Notes: generated by a model from the sequence alone, not told the origin. A DNA stretch of 64,000 nt from Fidelibacterota bacterium (GCA_014381725.1 JACNLC010000055.1:1-64000); one strand, 5' to 3'; counted from the first letter of the stretch, positions 9,036 to 19,003 are shown. Program-made: numbers and translations.

Positions 9036-10166
9036 ATGTTAATTGATAAAATCAAAAAGACCAATGCTCTTGCTTGTTTGGAATGTGGAAAATGCACAGG
9101 TGTTTGTCCTGTTTCTAGATTTTCAAGACAATATTCTCCGAGAAGTATATTAACTAGAACAGTTCGTGAAGATTTTGATTCTCTTTATACCGAATATGAC
9201 CTATGGAGTTGCTTAACTTGTAAGCGATGTGACGAAGTATGTATTTCCAATATCAAATACAGCGATTTAACTCAAATTGTAAGAACATCTGCTAAAGATT
9301 CAGGATTTCACGGAAAATGTTCACACTCCGGTGCGATGGAACTTCTTCAAAAAACTATGACGACTGAGGATTTAAAGCAGAACCGTCTAGGTTGGGTTAC
9401 TGATGATTTAAAAATTTCTGATAAAGGTGATATTCTATATTTTGTTGGTTGTTCTCCTTATTTTGACATTTTCTTTACTGATTTGGATTTATCAATCTTG
9501 GATGCCGCTAAAAGCAGTATAAAGATTTTAAATAGAATGGGAGTTACTCCAGCAGTAATGTCGGATGAAAGATGTTGTGGCCACGATTTGTTATGGAACG
9601 GCGACGATGAAAATTTCAAAATGTTAGCAGAGAAAAATTTGGAAGCTGTTACAAATACAGGAGCTAAGACAATCCTGTTTTCTTGTGCGGAATGTATGAG
9701 TGCATTTAAAGATCTATATCCAAAATATGGAATGCCTGTAAAATTAGAACTCAAACATATGAGTCAATTTATTGCCGAAAAGATGAGTGATGGAGACATA
9801 GAATTAACAGATTCCAATGAGAAAATTACTTATCAAGACCCTTGTCGTCTTGGCAGACATCTTGGAATTTATGACGAACCACGACAAGTATTAAACGGAT
9901 CAGATAATTTTGTAGAGATGAAGCAGAATAGCAAAGGTTCGTTATGTTGCGGAGTAAGTGGGTGGATGAATTGTGATATTACATCAAAAGGAATTCAGAA
10001 AGAACGCCTGAAACAAGCTGAGGAAACAGGAGCAGAAACACTAGCGGTTGCGTGCCCTAAATGTCAAATTCACTTGACTTGCACAAAGAAAGATGATGTA
10101 GTAAAAGAAAAATTTGATGTTGAAATTAGAGATATTTCTTCAATCACTTTGGAGAGAATGAAGTAA
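9036..10166 (+). CDS. hdrCB: heterodisulfide reductase HdrC-HdrB fusion
   Basis: HdrC-like double cluster motif (CLECGKCTGVCP, CLTCKRCDEVC) followed by two CCG domains (CSPYF...RCCGHD...CAEC; DPCRLGRHLGIYDEPRQVL...LCCGVSGW...CPKCQIH). ATG at 9036 follows AAAGGAAAAAAT; the track start at 8997 is probably too long. Confidence 0.88.
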   Translation: MLIDKIKKTNALACLECGKCTGVCPVSRFSRQYSPRSILTRTVREDFDSLYTEYDLWSCLTCKRCDEVCISNIKYSDLTQIVRTSAKDSGFHGKCSHSGAMELLQKTMTTEDLKQNRLGWVTDDLKISDKGDILYFVGCSPYFDIFFTDLDLSILDAAKSSIKILNRMGVTPAVMSDERCCGHDLLWNGDDENFKMLAEKNLEAVTNTGAKTILFSCAECMSAFKDLYPKYGMPVKLELKHMSQFIAEKMSDGDIELTDSNEKITYQDPCRLGRHLGIYDEPRQVLNGSDNFVEMKQNSKGSLCCGVSGWMNCDITSKGIQKERLKQAEETGAETLAVACPKCQIHLTCTKKDDVVKEKFDVEIRDISSITLERMK

Positions 10167-10403
10167 AGGTGAATGGAGATAGGAAACCGATAATCCTCAA
10201 ATTCACCTCTTGAGAGGGGTGTACCGAGGGACGGTGTGAGATAAACTGTGTTAGCTAATGGTTAATAGTTATTGAAAAAAAACATTTGCAAAATTGGAAT
10301 AATTAGTGATTGAAAAAGTGAGAAAGAGTTAGAGATAGCCTTCGTGTTATTTGCTCTACGCTCACTGCTAAATGCTAAATTAAAATTATAATCGGAGCAC
10401 TTA

Positions 10404-12881
10404 ATGGAAAACGATAGTATAAGAATAGGTGTATTTGTATGCGAGTGCGGAATGAACATTGCCGGTTCACTGGATTGTGAGGCGGTCAGGGAAGAAGCAG
10501 AAAAACTTCCTAATGTTGTTTGTTCTGTCCGTAACAAATATACTTGTGCTGAACCAGGTCAGCAAGAAATAAAGAAATATATCAAAAGTCACAATCTGAA
10601 CAGAGTTGTAGTTGCTTCTTGCACACCAAGAATGCACGAACCAACTTTCAGAAATTGTGTAGCAGAAGCTGGATTAAATCCATATTTAATGGAAATGGCT
10701 AATATCCGGGAGCATTGCAGTTGGACACACATAGATGATTGGGATGGTGCAACAGAAAAAGCAAAAGATATTGTAAAAGTATCAGTTGCTCGTGCTGCTT
10801 TGCTTCAACCACAAACTGAAACAGAGCTTCCAGTAACAAAAGCAGTTTTAGTAGTTGGTGGTGGTGTTTCTGGGATTCAAGCTTCATTAGATTTGGCAGA
10901 TGCAGGATATCAAGTTCATCTCGTAGAAAAAGAGGCATCCATTGGAGGGCTAATGGCAGCGTTAGACAAGACCTACCCCACGATGGATTGCTCTATCTGA
11001 ATACTCGGACCTAAAATGATGGATGCCGGTCGGCATCCCCTAATAAACTTGATGACTTACAGCGAAATCGAAAATGTAGGTGGATATATTGGTAACTTTA
11101 ATGTAACAGTTCGTAAAAAAGCTCGTTATGTAGATGAAAACGAATGCAACGCTTGTGGTGAGTGCGAAAAAATATGTCCCGTAGTTGCACCTGATTCTTT
11201 CCAAGAAGGATTCTCTTCTCGAAAGGCAATTTATATGCCTTTCCCTCAAGCAGTTCCTTCAGTCTTTATTTTAGATGATCAAGATTGCTTGGGACATAAT
11301 CCAATTGCTTGCGGAAAATGTGCAGATGTATGTGAGAAAAACTGTATCGATTTCGATATGAAAGACGAAATTGTAAATCTTGAAGTTGGAGCAGTAATTG
11401 TCGCAACTGGTATGGATGTGTATGACCCAACTGAAATGGATGAATATGGTTATACGAAATATGAAAATGTTATCACAAGTATGGAGTTCGAAAGATTGAT
11501 TTCTGCAGGTGGTCCAACAGAAGGTCATTTTATAAGACCAACTGACCATAAAACTCCAAAACGAATTGGATTTATCCAATGTGTTGGTTCACGATCGCAA
11601 TCTCCAATTGGGAATCCGTATTGCAGTAACATTTGTTGTATGAATACAATTAAAGATAGTTTGTTGCTGAAAGATCACTACAAAGATGTGGATATTTCTG
11701 TCTTCTATATGGATATTCGTGCTTTTGGTAAAGGTTTTGAGGATTTGTATCAGCGAAGTAAACAAGCTGGAGTGAAATATCTGAGAGGTTTACCTGGTGA
11801 AATATTTGAAGATGATAAAACTAAAAATCTTACACTATTAGCAGAAGATACAACAACTGGTGAAATTATTGACCATGAATTTGATTTGGTTGTTCTTTCA
11901 GTTGGAGTTATTCCAAGAAAAGATAGTGGTTTGGTTCAGAAACTTTTAACTTTATCAAAAACAGAAGATGGATTCTTTATGGAATCGCATCCTAAACTTA
12001 AACCTGTAGATGCTCCAACCGGTGGAGTATTTTTTGCAGGATGTGCAGAATTTCCAAAGGATGTAAAAGATAGTGTAACTCAAGCAAGTGCGGCAGCAGC
12101 GAGAGCTCAAATTCTAATGAATGCTGGTCAGATTAGTGTAGAAGCTATTACTTCTGTGATAGACCAAAATATGTGCACTTCCTGTGGGATTTGTGTAAAG
12201 GCGTGTCCATTTAATGCAATTACAGGTGGTGATGCAAAAACCAAAACACCAGCTCAAGTAATTGAGGCGGCTTGTAAAGGATGTGGAACTTGTGCAGCAG
12301 AATGTAATTTTGATGCAATAACAATGAAGCATTTTGAAGACGAACAAATTATGGCTCAAGTTGAAGCAATATTGGATAAAGATGCAGAAGATAAAACTCT
12401 TGTGTTTGCTTGTAATTGGTGTTCTTATGCAGGTGCAGATTTGGCAGGACTATCTCGTTTGCAATATCCAACATCACAAAGAGTTATAAGAACTATGTGT
12501 AGTGGACGAGTTGATTCAAAATTCATTCTTCACGCATTTGAAGAGGGTGCACCGATAGTTCTTGTTTCGGGGTGTCACTTTGCTGACTGCCATTATATTG
12601 ATGCTAATAGATGGACGGTTAAAAGAGTAGAAAAACTTTGGGACAAACTAGAAAAACTAGGTATTCGTCCAGAAAGATTACAGTTAGAGTGGATTAGTGC
12701 AGCAGAAGGCCAAAAGTGGAAAAGAACAATGGAAGAAATGGAAGAGATGCGTAAAAGTGTAACGACTGAAGAAATCGAATTCACTCAAAAAGTGCTCAAA
12801 GAAGAACGCGAAAAAGCGGAAGCCAAGAAAGCAAAAAGAGCATTGAAGAAAAAAGAAACAGTGTCTGTGCCAATAAATTAG
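10404..12881 (+). CDS. hdrA: heterodisulfide reductase subunit HdrA fused to MvhD-like domain; predicted selenoprotein with in-frame TGA at 10998-11000
   Basis: ORFs 10404-11000 and 11016-12881 are in the same frame (612 nt apart). Read through, the junction is KTYPTMDCSI-U-ILGPKMMDAGRHPLINLMTYSEIENVGGYIGNF, matching the HdrA DCSxC region with Sec for Cys. Rossmann motif VLVVGGGVSGIQASLDLADAGY; ferredoxin motifs; C-terminal CNWCSYAGADLAG...MCSGRVDSKFILHAFEEGAPIVLVSGCHFADCHY. Confidence 0.9.
11021..11038 (+). promoter_or_regulatory. candidate bacterial SECIS hairpin in hdrA mRNA
   Basis: GGATGCC-GGTC-GGCATCC: perfect 7-bp stem with GGUC apical loop; the stem starts 20 nt after the UGA and the loop GG is 27 nt after it. 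Confidence 0.8.
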
Positions 12882-12920
12882 TAAGCAGGAGCAGTAGAGT
12901 TAAATAACTTAGGAGAAAAA

Positions 12921-13055
12921 ATGCAAGAAGTTGATTACAAATGTTTACGATGTGGTCATATATTTAAGAGCCAGTATGACCCAAAAGTTCCGATGGAACG
13001 AGCTTGTCCCGAATGTAGTAGTAATAGTGTTCGTCGGCAAAAAAAGAGTAAATAA
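12921..13055 (+). CDS. small zinc-ribbon/rubredoxin-like protein (44 aa)
   Basis: MQEVDYKCLRCGHIFKSQYDPKVPMERACPECSSNSVRRQKKSK, with AGGAG 8 nt upstream; below the ORF-track length cutoff. Confidence 0.8.
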   Translation: MQEVDYKCLRCGHIFKSQYDPKVPMERACPECSSNSVRRQKKSK

Positions 13056-13085
13056 GCGTTTTGTAACAAGGAAAGGAAGTTTATT

Positions 13086-13637
13086 ATGTTTGACCCATTA
13101 GAAGATGAACTAAAATTAATGGAAGAAATCGAGAAAAATATCTGTGAAAAAACAAGATGTGAAAAACTTCCAAAAGCATTGAAATTGACGGATCCGATAA
13201 AACGGATTCCGATGCGAGATTATTATGTGCTTCCGGAAACCTCTACTCTTCAGTCCGTTGTCGAATTAATGAGAGAAAAACACATTGTTAGTGTTACTTT
13301 AATTAAGGATGATGGAACTATCTCTGGTATATTTACAACTCGTGATGTATTAACTAGAACGGTTTGCAGAAAATTGGATTATGAAAATGAACTCGTGCGA
13401 GATTATATGACTGTTAATCCTCAAACTTTAAGGATGAATGATCCAATTGCATTTGCATTGAATCGTATGGTTGATGGAGGTTATAGAAACATCCCAATTA
13501 TTGATAAATCCAAAAAACCTGTAGGGATGATAAGTATGCGATGTGTTGTAACATATATTGCCGATTATTATTACAACGAAGTTATGAATATCCCACCAAA
13601 ACCCGTCCGAAGAGGAACAAGACGAGAAGGCGGATAG
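13086..13637 (+). CDS. CBS-domain pair protein
   Basis: Tandem CBS-like units: STLQSVVELMREKHIVSVTLIKDDGTISGIFTTRDVLTR and RMNDPIAFALNRMVDGGYRNIPIIDKSKKPVGMISMRCVV. Confidence 0.85.
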   Translation: MFDPLEDELKLMEEIEKNICEKTRCEKLPKALKLTDPIKRIPMRDYYVLPETSTLQSVVELMREKHIVSVTLIKDDGTISGIFTTRDVLTRTVCRKLDYENELVRDYMTVNPQTLRMNDPIAFALNRMVDGGYRNIPIIDKSKKPVGMISMRCVVTYIADYYYNEVMNIPPKPVRRGTRREGG

Positions 13638-13703
13638 AGAGGTTCGTCAAGTATTTTCAAAAAGCAATTCAGATAGTCAATTATTCGTTTGATTGTATTT
13701 ACA

Positions 13704-14567
13704 ATGAAGAATTATTCCCCACCTAAACGAATACAAGCCACTTTTGGAAAAGTGGAACACCATAAAAAAGTGGGGGAGATTATCAGCTCTCATTCCCTCA
13801 ATAAACAGGATATATATCAACTAGCATTGTTAGGATTAAAATACGAGAAACCAATTCGTGTGCTTGATATTGGTTGTGGATTTGGCAGATTCTCTCAATC
13901 ACTAAATAATCTAATACCGAAGAAATCCAAGTGCATTGGAGTTGACTGTTTAGAAGAAAACCGTAAACCTTTTTTGCAAACTGTAGAAAACCTTGGTTTT
14001 GAAAGTGAATTTATTGCAGGTCCTGCAGAAATTATAAATCAATTACCTGAAAATTATTTTGACTTAGTTCTATCTAGTTTTTCGTTATATTTTTTTCCTG
14101 AGATATTAACTGATATTCCACGCATTTTGAAAAGTGATGGAAACTTTGTTGCAATTACCCATTCGAAATATTCTTTACAAGAAATGTTAAACGATATACG
14201 AACAAGTGTTATGAGTGCAAATGTTGATATTGAAAATCGATTTTACTACGAGAAATTATTGGATAAATTTTCGTCAGAAAACGGGTTTGCATTACTTGCG
14301 GAACAATTTGAGAATGTGGAAGAAATACAATACAGTAATTTACTACATTTCCCGCCAGAAAAGCTGACTCCTTGCTATGATTACATAGATTTTAGATTAT
14401 CATTAATGAAAGATGATATGCATTTTGGGAATGTAATTAGTGATGAAAATTTCTATAACACCTTGCAAAAAACTATTGAGTTTAAAGCAAAGAAATTTGG
14501 AAAGTATATTTTGAATAAGAGTGATACTATTTTTGTTTCTAATAACAAAATTCGGAGCAACTTCTAA
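13704..14567 (+). CDS. class I SAM-dependent methyltransferase
   Basis: RVLDIGCGFGRFSQSL, FDLVLSSFSLYFFPEILTDIPRILKSDG; more probable ATG at 13704 than the track start 13689. Confidence 0.75.
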   Translation: MKNYSPPKRIQATFGKVEHHKKVGEIISSHSLNKQDIYQLALLGLKYEKPIRVLDIGCGFGRFSQSLNNLIPKKSKCIGVDCLEENRKPFLQTVENLGFESEFIAGPAEIINQLPENYFDLVLSSFSLYFFPEILTDIPRILKSDGNFVAITHSKYSLQEMLNDIRTSVMSANVDIENRFYYEKLLDKFSSENGFALLAEQFENVEEIQYSNLLHFPPEKLTPCYDYIDFRLSLMKDDMHFGNVISDENFYNTLQKTIEFKAKKFGKYILNKSDTIFVSNNKIRSNF

Positions 14568-15565
14568 TGAAGAAAAGAAAATATTGTTCAGTTTGTTCAA
14601 GGGAAATTGAAAACCGAAAAATAGATGATAGAATAAGAGACTATTGCTCAAAATGCGATATTGTTCACTATGATAATCCATTACCCGTAGCATCTTCTGT
14701 AATTGTTAATACAAAGCGTGAAATTCTGCTTGTATTACGCAAAAATGAACCCAAAAAGGGGATGTGGGGTTTGCCATCAGGATTTGCCGAAATAGACGAA
14801 ACTATTGAAGAAGCTTCTCTTCGTGAACTCAATGAAGAAGCTGGAATTACCGGAGAGGTTTTGCGTTTACTGGACACCCGTTCTCATTACAATGATTTCT
14901 ACGGTGATTTAATTTGGGTAACTTTTGAAGTCAATTGGATTTCTGGAGATATTCTGCCTGGTGATGATGCTATTGATGCTAAATTCTTTTCTCTATTCGA
15001 TTTGCCAGATTTGGCATTTAAAGCAAACCAGCTAGCAGTAGAAAAATATATCAATCGCTATAAAGATTTATGGAAAATGCAAGATTCATTCAAGCGATTG
15101 GAAGGTGGAAGACGACCGACAAAAGGAAATTTACCGTCAGATTCTTTGTTTGATATAATCAATAGAGATTCGCAAATTATCACTGATAATTGGGTAGCTG
15201 AAGTAATGTCTCATCCAACGACTGAACATTATTCCACTCAACCAAAGGAAGAAGTCTATGATAAAGCTCATATTGTCATTTCTCAATTTGGGAAATGGAT
15301 GATTCATCCTGACCAAAATATGGATGAAATTTGGGAGTATTTTAAAGAAATCGGAAATGAGCGTAGGGAAGATGGTTATAAATTATCTGAGGTCATCAGT
15401 GCATTGAGCTTGACTAGAAAACATATTTTCGCTCATGTATTTGCACAAGGAGGAGTTTGGGTTCGTCCGATTGAAATGTATCGTTCAATGGAATTTACTT
15501 CTCGTGTGAATCTGTTTTTTGATAAAGCAACTTATCATATTTCTAAAGGTTATGAGATGGAATAG
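14567..15565 (+). CDS. zinc-ribbon NUDIX hydrolase fused to a C-terminal RsbRD-N-like helical sensor domain
   Basis: Nudix box GFAEIDETIEEASLRELNEEAGI; N-terminal CSVCS...CSKC; C-terminal NERREDGYKLSEVISALSLTRKHIFAHV. Confidence 0.75.
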   Translation: MKKRKYCSVCSREIENRKIDDRIRDYCSKCDIVHYDNPLPVASSVIVNTKREILLVLRKNEPKKGMWGLPSGFAEIDETIEEASLRELNEEAGITGEVLRLLDTRSHYNDFYGDLIWVTFEVNWISGDILPGDDAIDAKFFSLFDLPDLAFKANQLAVEKYINRYKDLWKMQDSFKRLEGGRRPTKGNLPSDSLFDIINRDSQIITDNWVAEVMSHPTTEHYSTQPKEEVYDKAHIVISQFGKWMIHPDQNMDEIWEYFKEIGNERREDGYKLSEVISALSLTRKHIFAHVFAQGGVWVRPIEMYRSMEFTSRVNLFFDKATYHISKGYEME

Positions 15566-15581
15566 GAAATGCTGTAATAAT

Positions 15582-15616
15582 AAAAAGGGGTTGAAATGAA
15601 ATTCAACCCCTTTTTT
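15582..15616. terminator. bidirectional Rho-independent terminator between convergent NUDIX and maeB genes
   Basis: AAAAAGGGGTTGAATGAAATTCAACCCCTTTTT-type hairpin (GGGGTTGAA/TTCAACCCC) with A- and T-runs. Confidence 0.9.
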
Positions 15617-15629
15617 GTAAGTACTATTG

Positions 15630-17885
15630 TTACTTAGATTGCAACTGAGCATCCACCGTTGCAATTGCGGTCATATTCACAACATCTTCTACTCTACTGT
15701 CCGCAAATTGTAATAAGTGCACTGGTTTAGAGAGTCCCATTAAAATAGGTCCAATAGCAGTAGCATTTGCCAATTGTTTTAGCAGTTTGTATGCAATGTT
15801 TCCAGCAGTAAGATCTGGGAAAATTAGCACATTTGCTTCTTCCTGAAGTACTGAGAAAGGAAAATGCTCTTGAAGTAATTTAGTAGATACAGCAACATCA
15901 GCGTGCATTTCACCATCAACAACCAAATCTGGATGATTTTGGTGTATTAGTTCTACAGCTTTTTTTACTTTTTCACCAAGTGCATGTCTAACACTTCCAA
16001 AGTTACTTGGACTGACAAGTGCTATTCTTGGTTCGATGCCGAACCTTTTTACTCTTTCAGCAGCTAAAATTGCAATTTCTGCAAGCATTTCAGATGTAGG
16101 ATTGATATTTACTGTTACATCAGCAAAGAATTTAATCTTGTCTTTGAAAGCAAGTACATACATTCCAGCGACATGTTCTACTCCGTCTTGCAAATCAAGT
16201 ACTTGAAGAGCAGGACGAAGGGTATCAGCATAATTTTGAGTAATTCCGGAAACCATGCCGTCAGCGTCTCCCATTTGCACCATCATTGGTCCAAAGAAAT
16301 TCGGACGATTTATCAAATTGCATGCTTGTCTTCTTGTTATACCTTTTCTTTGACGCATCTCATATATCTTTGCACAATATTCGGAATGTTGTTCACTTTC
16401 ATTCGGATTTAGAATTTCAACACCATCGAGTTTTACTTTTAATCGTTCTGCATTTTCTTTGATCTTATCTTCATTTCCTAGCAAAATTGGAGTAGCAATT
16501 CCTTCACCTACAATCTGCCCACTTGCTCGAATAATTCTGTCACTTTCACCTTCAGGAAACACAATTCGTTTTGGGTTTTTCCGAGCTTTATTTATGATAG
16601 TTCTCATTAATTCACGACTTTTTCCTAAACGAGCTTCCAACTCATCACGATATTTATCAATATCAATTTTATTTTTTGCTACGCCAGAATCAATGGCAGC
16701 TTTAGCTACTGCAGTTGCTTCCCACGTCAAAACTCGTGGGTCAAATGGTTTTGGAATAATGTAGTCAGGGCCAAATTCCAAATGGTCAACTCCGTATGCG
16801 TCAACAACTTCGTCAGGAACATCTTCTTTTGCTAAATCCGCGAGGGCTTGTGAGGCAGCAATTTTCATTTCGTCGTTAATTGCCGTAGCATCAACATCCA
16901 ATGCACCACGGAAAATGAATGGGAATCCAAGAACATTATTTACTTGGTTTGGATAGTCAGAACGACCTGTAGCCATAATAATATCATCCCTAGCAGCTTT
17001 TGCATCTGGATAAGTAATTTCTGGATCTGGATTTGCCATAGCAAAAACAATAGGATTATCTCCCATAGATTTAACCATTTCTTGTGTAACTAGACCAGCT
17101 TTGGAAAGACCTACAAAAACATCAGCTCCAACCATTGCTTCTTCAAGTGTTCTTAGGTTGGTGTCGTTAGCAAATCTATCTTTGTACTTATTCATTCCTT
17201 CAGTTCGACCTTTATAAACCACTCCTTTACTGTCGCATAGAATTACATTTTCTCTTTTTACACCAAATCGTAAATAATGAGTTGCGCAAGCTATTGCAGA
17301 AGCTCCTGCTCCGCTAACAACTACAGTTAAATCTTTCATTTTCTTGTTTGCTATCTCACATGCATTTATAAGAGCAGCTGCAGAAATTATTGCAGTTCCG
17401 TGTTGATCATCGTGGAAAACAGGAATGCCCATTTCTTTAATCAATCGTTCTTCAATTTCAAAACATTCTGGTGCTTTGATATCCTCTAAATTGATTCCAC
17501 CAAATGTTGGTTCCATAAGTTTAACTGCTTTGATGATTTCTTCTACATCATGAGTGTCAAGTTCAATATCGAAAACATCAATATCTGCAAATCTTTTAAA
17601 CAGAACACCTTTGCCTTCCATAACTGGCTTTCCAGCTAATGCGCCAATATCTCCCAATCCAAGGACTGCCGTTCCATTGGATATAACAGCAACCAGGTTT
17701 GATCTAGCCGTATAGATTCCTGCTTTTGCTGGATCCTTTTCAATTTCCAAGCATGGATCTGCAACTCCAGGAGTATAAGCTAGAGATAAATCTGTTTGAG
17801 TTAAACATGGTTTAGTTGGTACAACTTCAATTTTCCCTTTGCGACCTCTTGAATGATATTCAAGAGCTTGTTTTTTTGTGATCAT
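15630..17885 (-). CDS. maeB: malic enzyme with C-terminal phosphotransacetylase-like domain
   Basis: [49 protein letters not shown]-like C-terminus [16 protein letters not shown]...[32 protein letters not shown]. Confidence 0.93.
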   Translation of the reverse strand: MITKKQALEYHSRGRKGKIEVVPTKPCLTQTDLSLAYTPGVADPCLEIEKDPAKAGIYTARSNLVAVISNGTAVLGLGDIGALAGKPVMEGKGVLFKRFADIDVFDIELDTHDVEEIIKAVKLMEPTFGGINLEDIKAPECFEIEERLIKEMGIPVFHDDQHGTAIISAAALINACEIANKKMKDLTVVVSGAGASAIACATHYLRFGVKRENVILCDSKGVVYKGRTEGMNKYKDRFANDTNLRTLEEAMVGADVFVGLSKAGLVTQEMVKSMGDNPIVFAMANPDPEITYPDAKAARDDIIMATGRSDYPNQVNNVLGFPFIFRGALDVDATAINDEMKIAASQALADLAKEDVPDEVVDAYGVDHLEFGPDYIIPKPFDPRVLTWEATAVAKAAIDSGVAKNKIDIDKYRDELEARLGKSRELMRTIINKARKNPKRIVFPEGESDRIIRASGQIVGEGIATPILLGNEDKIKENAERLKVKLDGVEILNPNESEQHSEYCAKIYEMRQRKGITRRQACNLINRPNFFGPMMVQMGDADGMVSGITQNYADTLRPALQVLDLQDGVEHVAGMYVLAFKDKIKFFADVTVNINPTSEMLAEIAILAAERVKRFGIEPRIALVSPSNFGSVRHALGEKVKKAVELIHQNHPDLVVDGEMHADVAVSTKLLQEHFPFSVLQEEANVLIFPDLTAGNIAYKLLKQLANATAIGPILMGLSKPVHLLQFADSRVEDVVNMTAIATVDAQLQSK

Positions 17886-18008
17886 TGAATAATCCTCTCA
17901 TTTTGATAACGAAATAATAATATGTTGATTAAATTTAACCGTGAATCTAATACCAAAATTTAATGGTGTATCAATATAATTACATTAAGAAATATTAAAT
18001 ATAAATAT

Positions 18009-18041
18009 AAAAAAAGGAGTCCCAAACTTGAGACTCCTTTT
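18009..18041 (-). terminator. Rho-independent terminator downstream of mdh
   Basis: On the minus strand GGAGTC...GACTCC stem followed by a T-run. Confidence 0.85.
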
Positions 18042-18067
18042 GCATTGTCTTATTTCTCTGTAAGAAG

Positions 18068-19003
18068 TTACAATTTTGATTCTTCGACTGTACTTTTTAC
18101 TGCTGTTAGAGTATTATTTAACAACTCCTTCTCATCATCTGTTAAATCGATTTCAAGGATTCGTTCAATTCCATCAGAACCGATTACGCAAGGAACTCCA
18201 ATGAAATATCCGTCAATTCCATATTCACCTTCACAAAGAGCAGCTGAAGGGATAACTCGTTTTTTATCCTTTAGATATGATTCTACCATTTCCATAATAG
18301 ATGCTGCAGGGCTGAAATAAGCACTTCCATTTCCGAGTAGTTTCACAATTTCAGTACCTGCTTCACGAGTTCTTTTAACAACTGCATCAATTTCCTCTTT
18401 GGATAAGAGTTTATCAATTGGTACTCCTCCAACAGTTGCAAGTCTTGGCAATGGAACCATAGTTGGACCATGACCACCTAAAACCATACAAGTAACATCT
18501 TGAGCAGATAATCCTGTTTCCATTGCAATAAATGCTCTAAATCTTGCTGAATCTAAAGCACCAGCCATTCCAATAACTCTGTTCTTTGGAAAACCACTAA
18601 CTTTATAGAATGCATAAACGATAGCATCCAAAGGATTTGAAACAACAATCACAAACGCATTAGGTGCGTATTTTTTCACATTATTCGCTACATTTGTGAT
18701 GATTTTCAGATTTACTGATAATAAATCATCTCGAGTCATTCCAGGTTTTCTTGGAACTCCTGCTGTTATTACAACTACATCAGAACCTTCTATATCAGCA
18801 TAGTTACTAGTTCCGGTAATATTCGCATCATAACCATCATGTGGTCTAAGTTCCATAATATCAAGAGCTTTACCTTTAACCATACCTTCAACTTCAGGAA
18901 TATCTAGAATAACCAAATCCCCAAGTTCTTTTTGAGCACCAATCAGAGCAAGAATACCACCAATTTGTCCACCTCCGATAAGAGCTATTTTTTTTCTTCC
19001 CAT
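18068..19003 (-). CDS. mdh: malate dehydrogenase (LDH-like type)
   Basis: KIALIGGGQIGGILALIGAQKELGDLVILDI, GVPRKPGMTRDDLLSVN, VVSNPLDAI, VLGGHGPTMVPLPR. Confidence 0.93.
   Translation of the reverse strand: MGRKKIALIGGGQIGGILALIGAQKELGDLVILDIPEVEGMVKGKALDIMELRPHDGYDANITGTSNYADIEGSDVVVITAGVPRKPGMTRDDLLSVNLKIITNVANNVKKYAPNAFVIVVSNPLDAIVYAFYKVSGFPKNRVIGMAGALDSARFRAFIAMETGLSAQDVTCMVLGGHGPTMVPLPRLATVGGVPIDKLLSKEEIDAVVKRTREAGTEIVKLLGNGSAYFSPAASIMEMVESYLKDKKRVIPSAALCEGEYGIDGYFIGVPCVIGSDGIERILEIDLTDDEKELLNNTLTAVKSTVEESKL

Noticed and set aside
10998-11016. Reading hdrA as a pseudogene or as two separate genes
   Set aside because: Both halves are in the same frame, full-length and conserved, the stop falls exactly on a conserved Cys, and there is a SECIS-like hairpin. 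No second SD or plausible start supports an independent downstream gene.
13541-13726. 61-aa ORF overlapping the CBS gene end and methyltransferase start
   Set aside because: Out-of-frame with two supported genes, no SD or family features.
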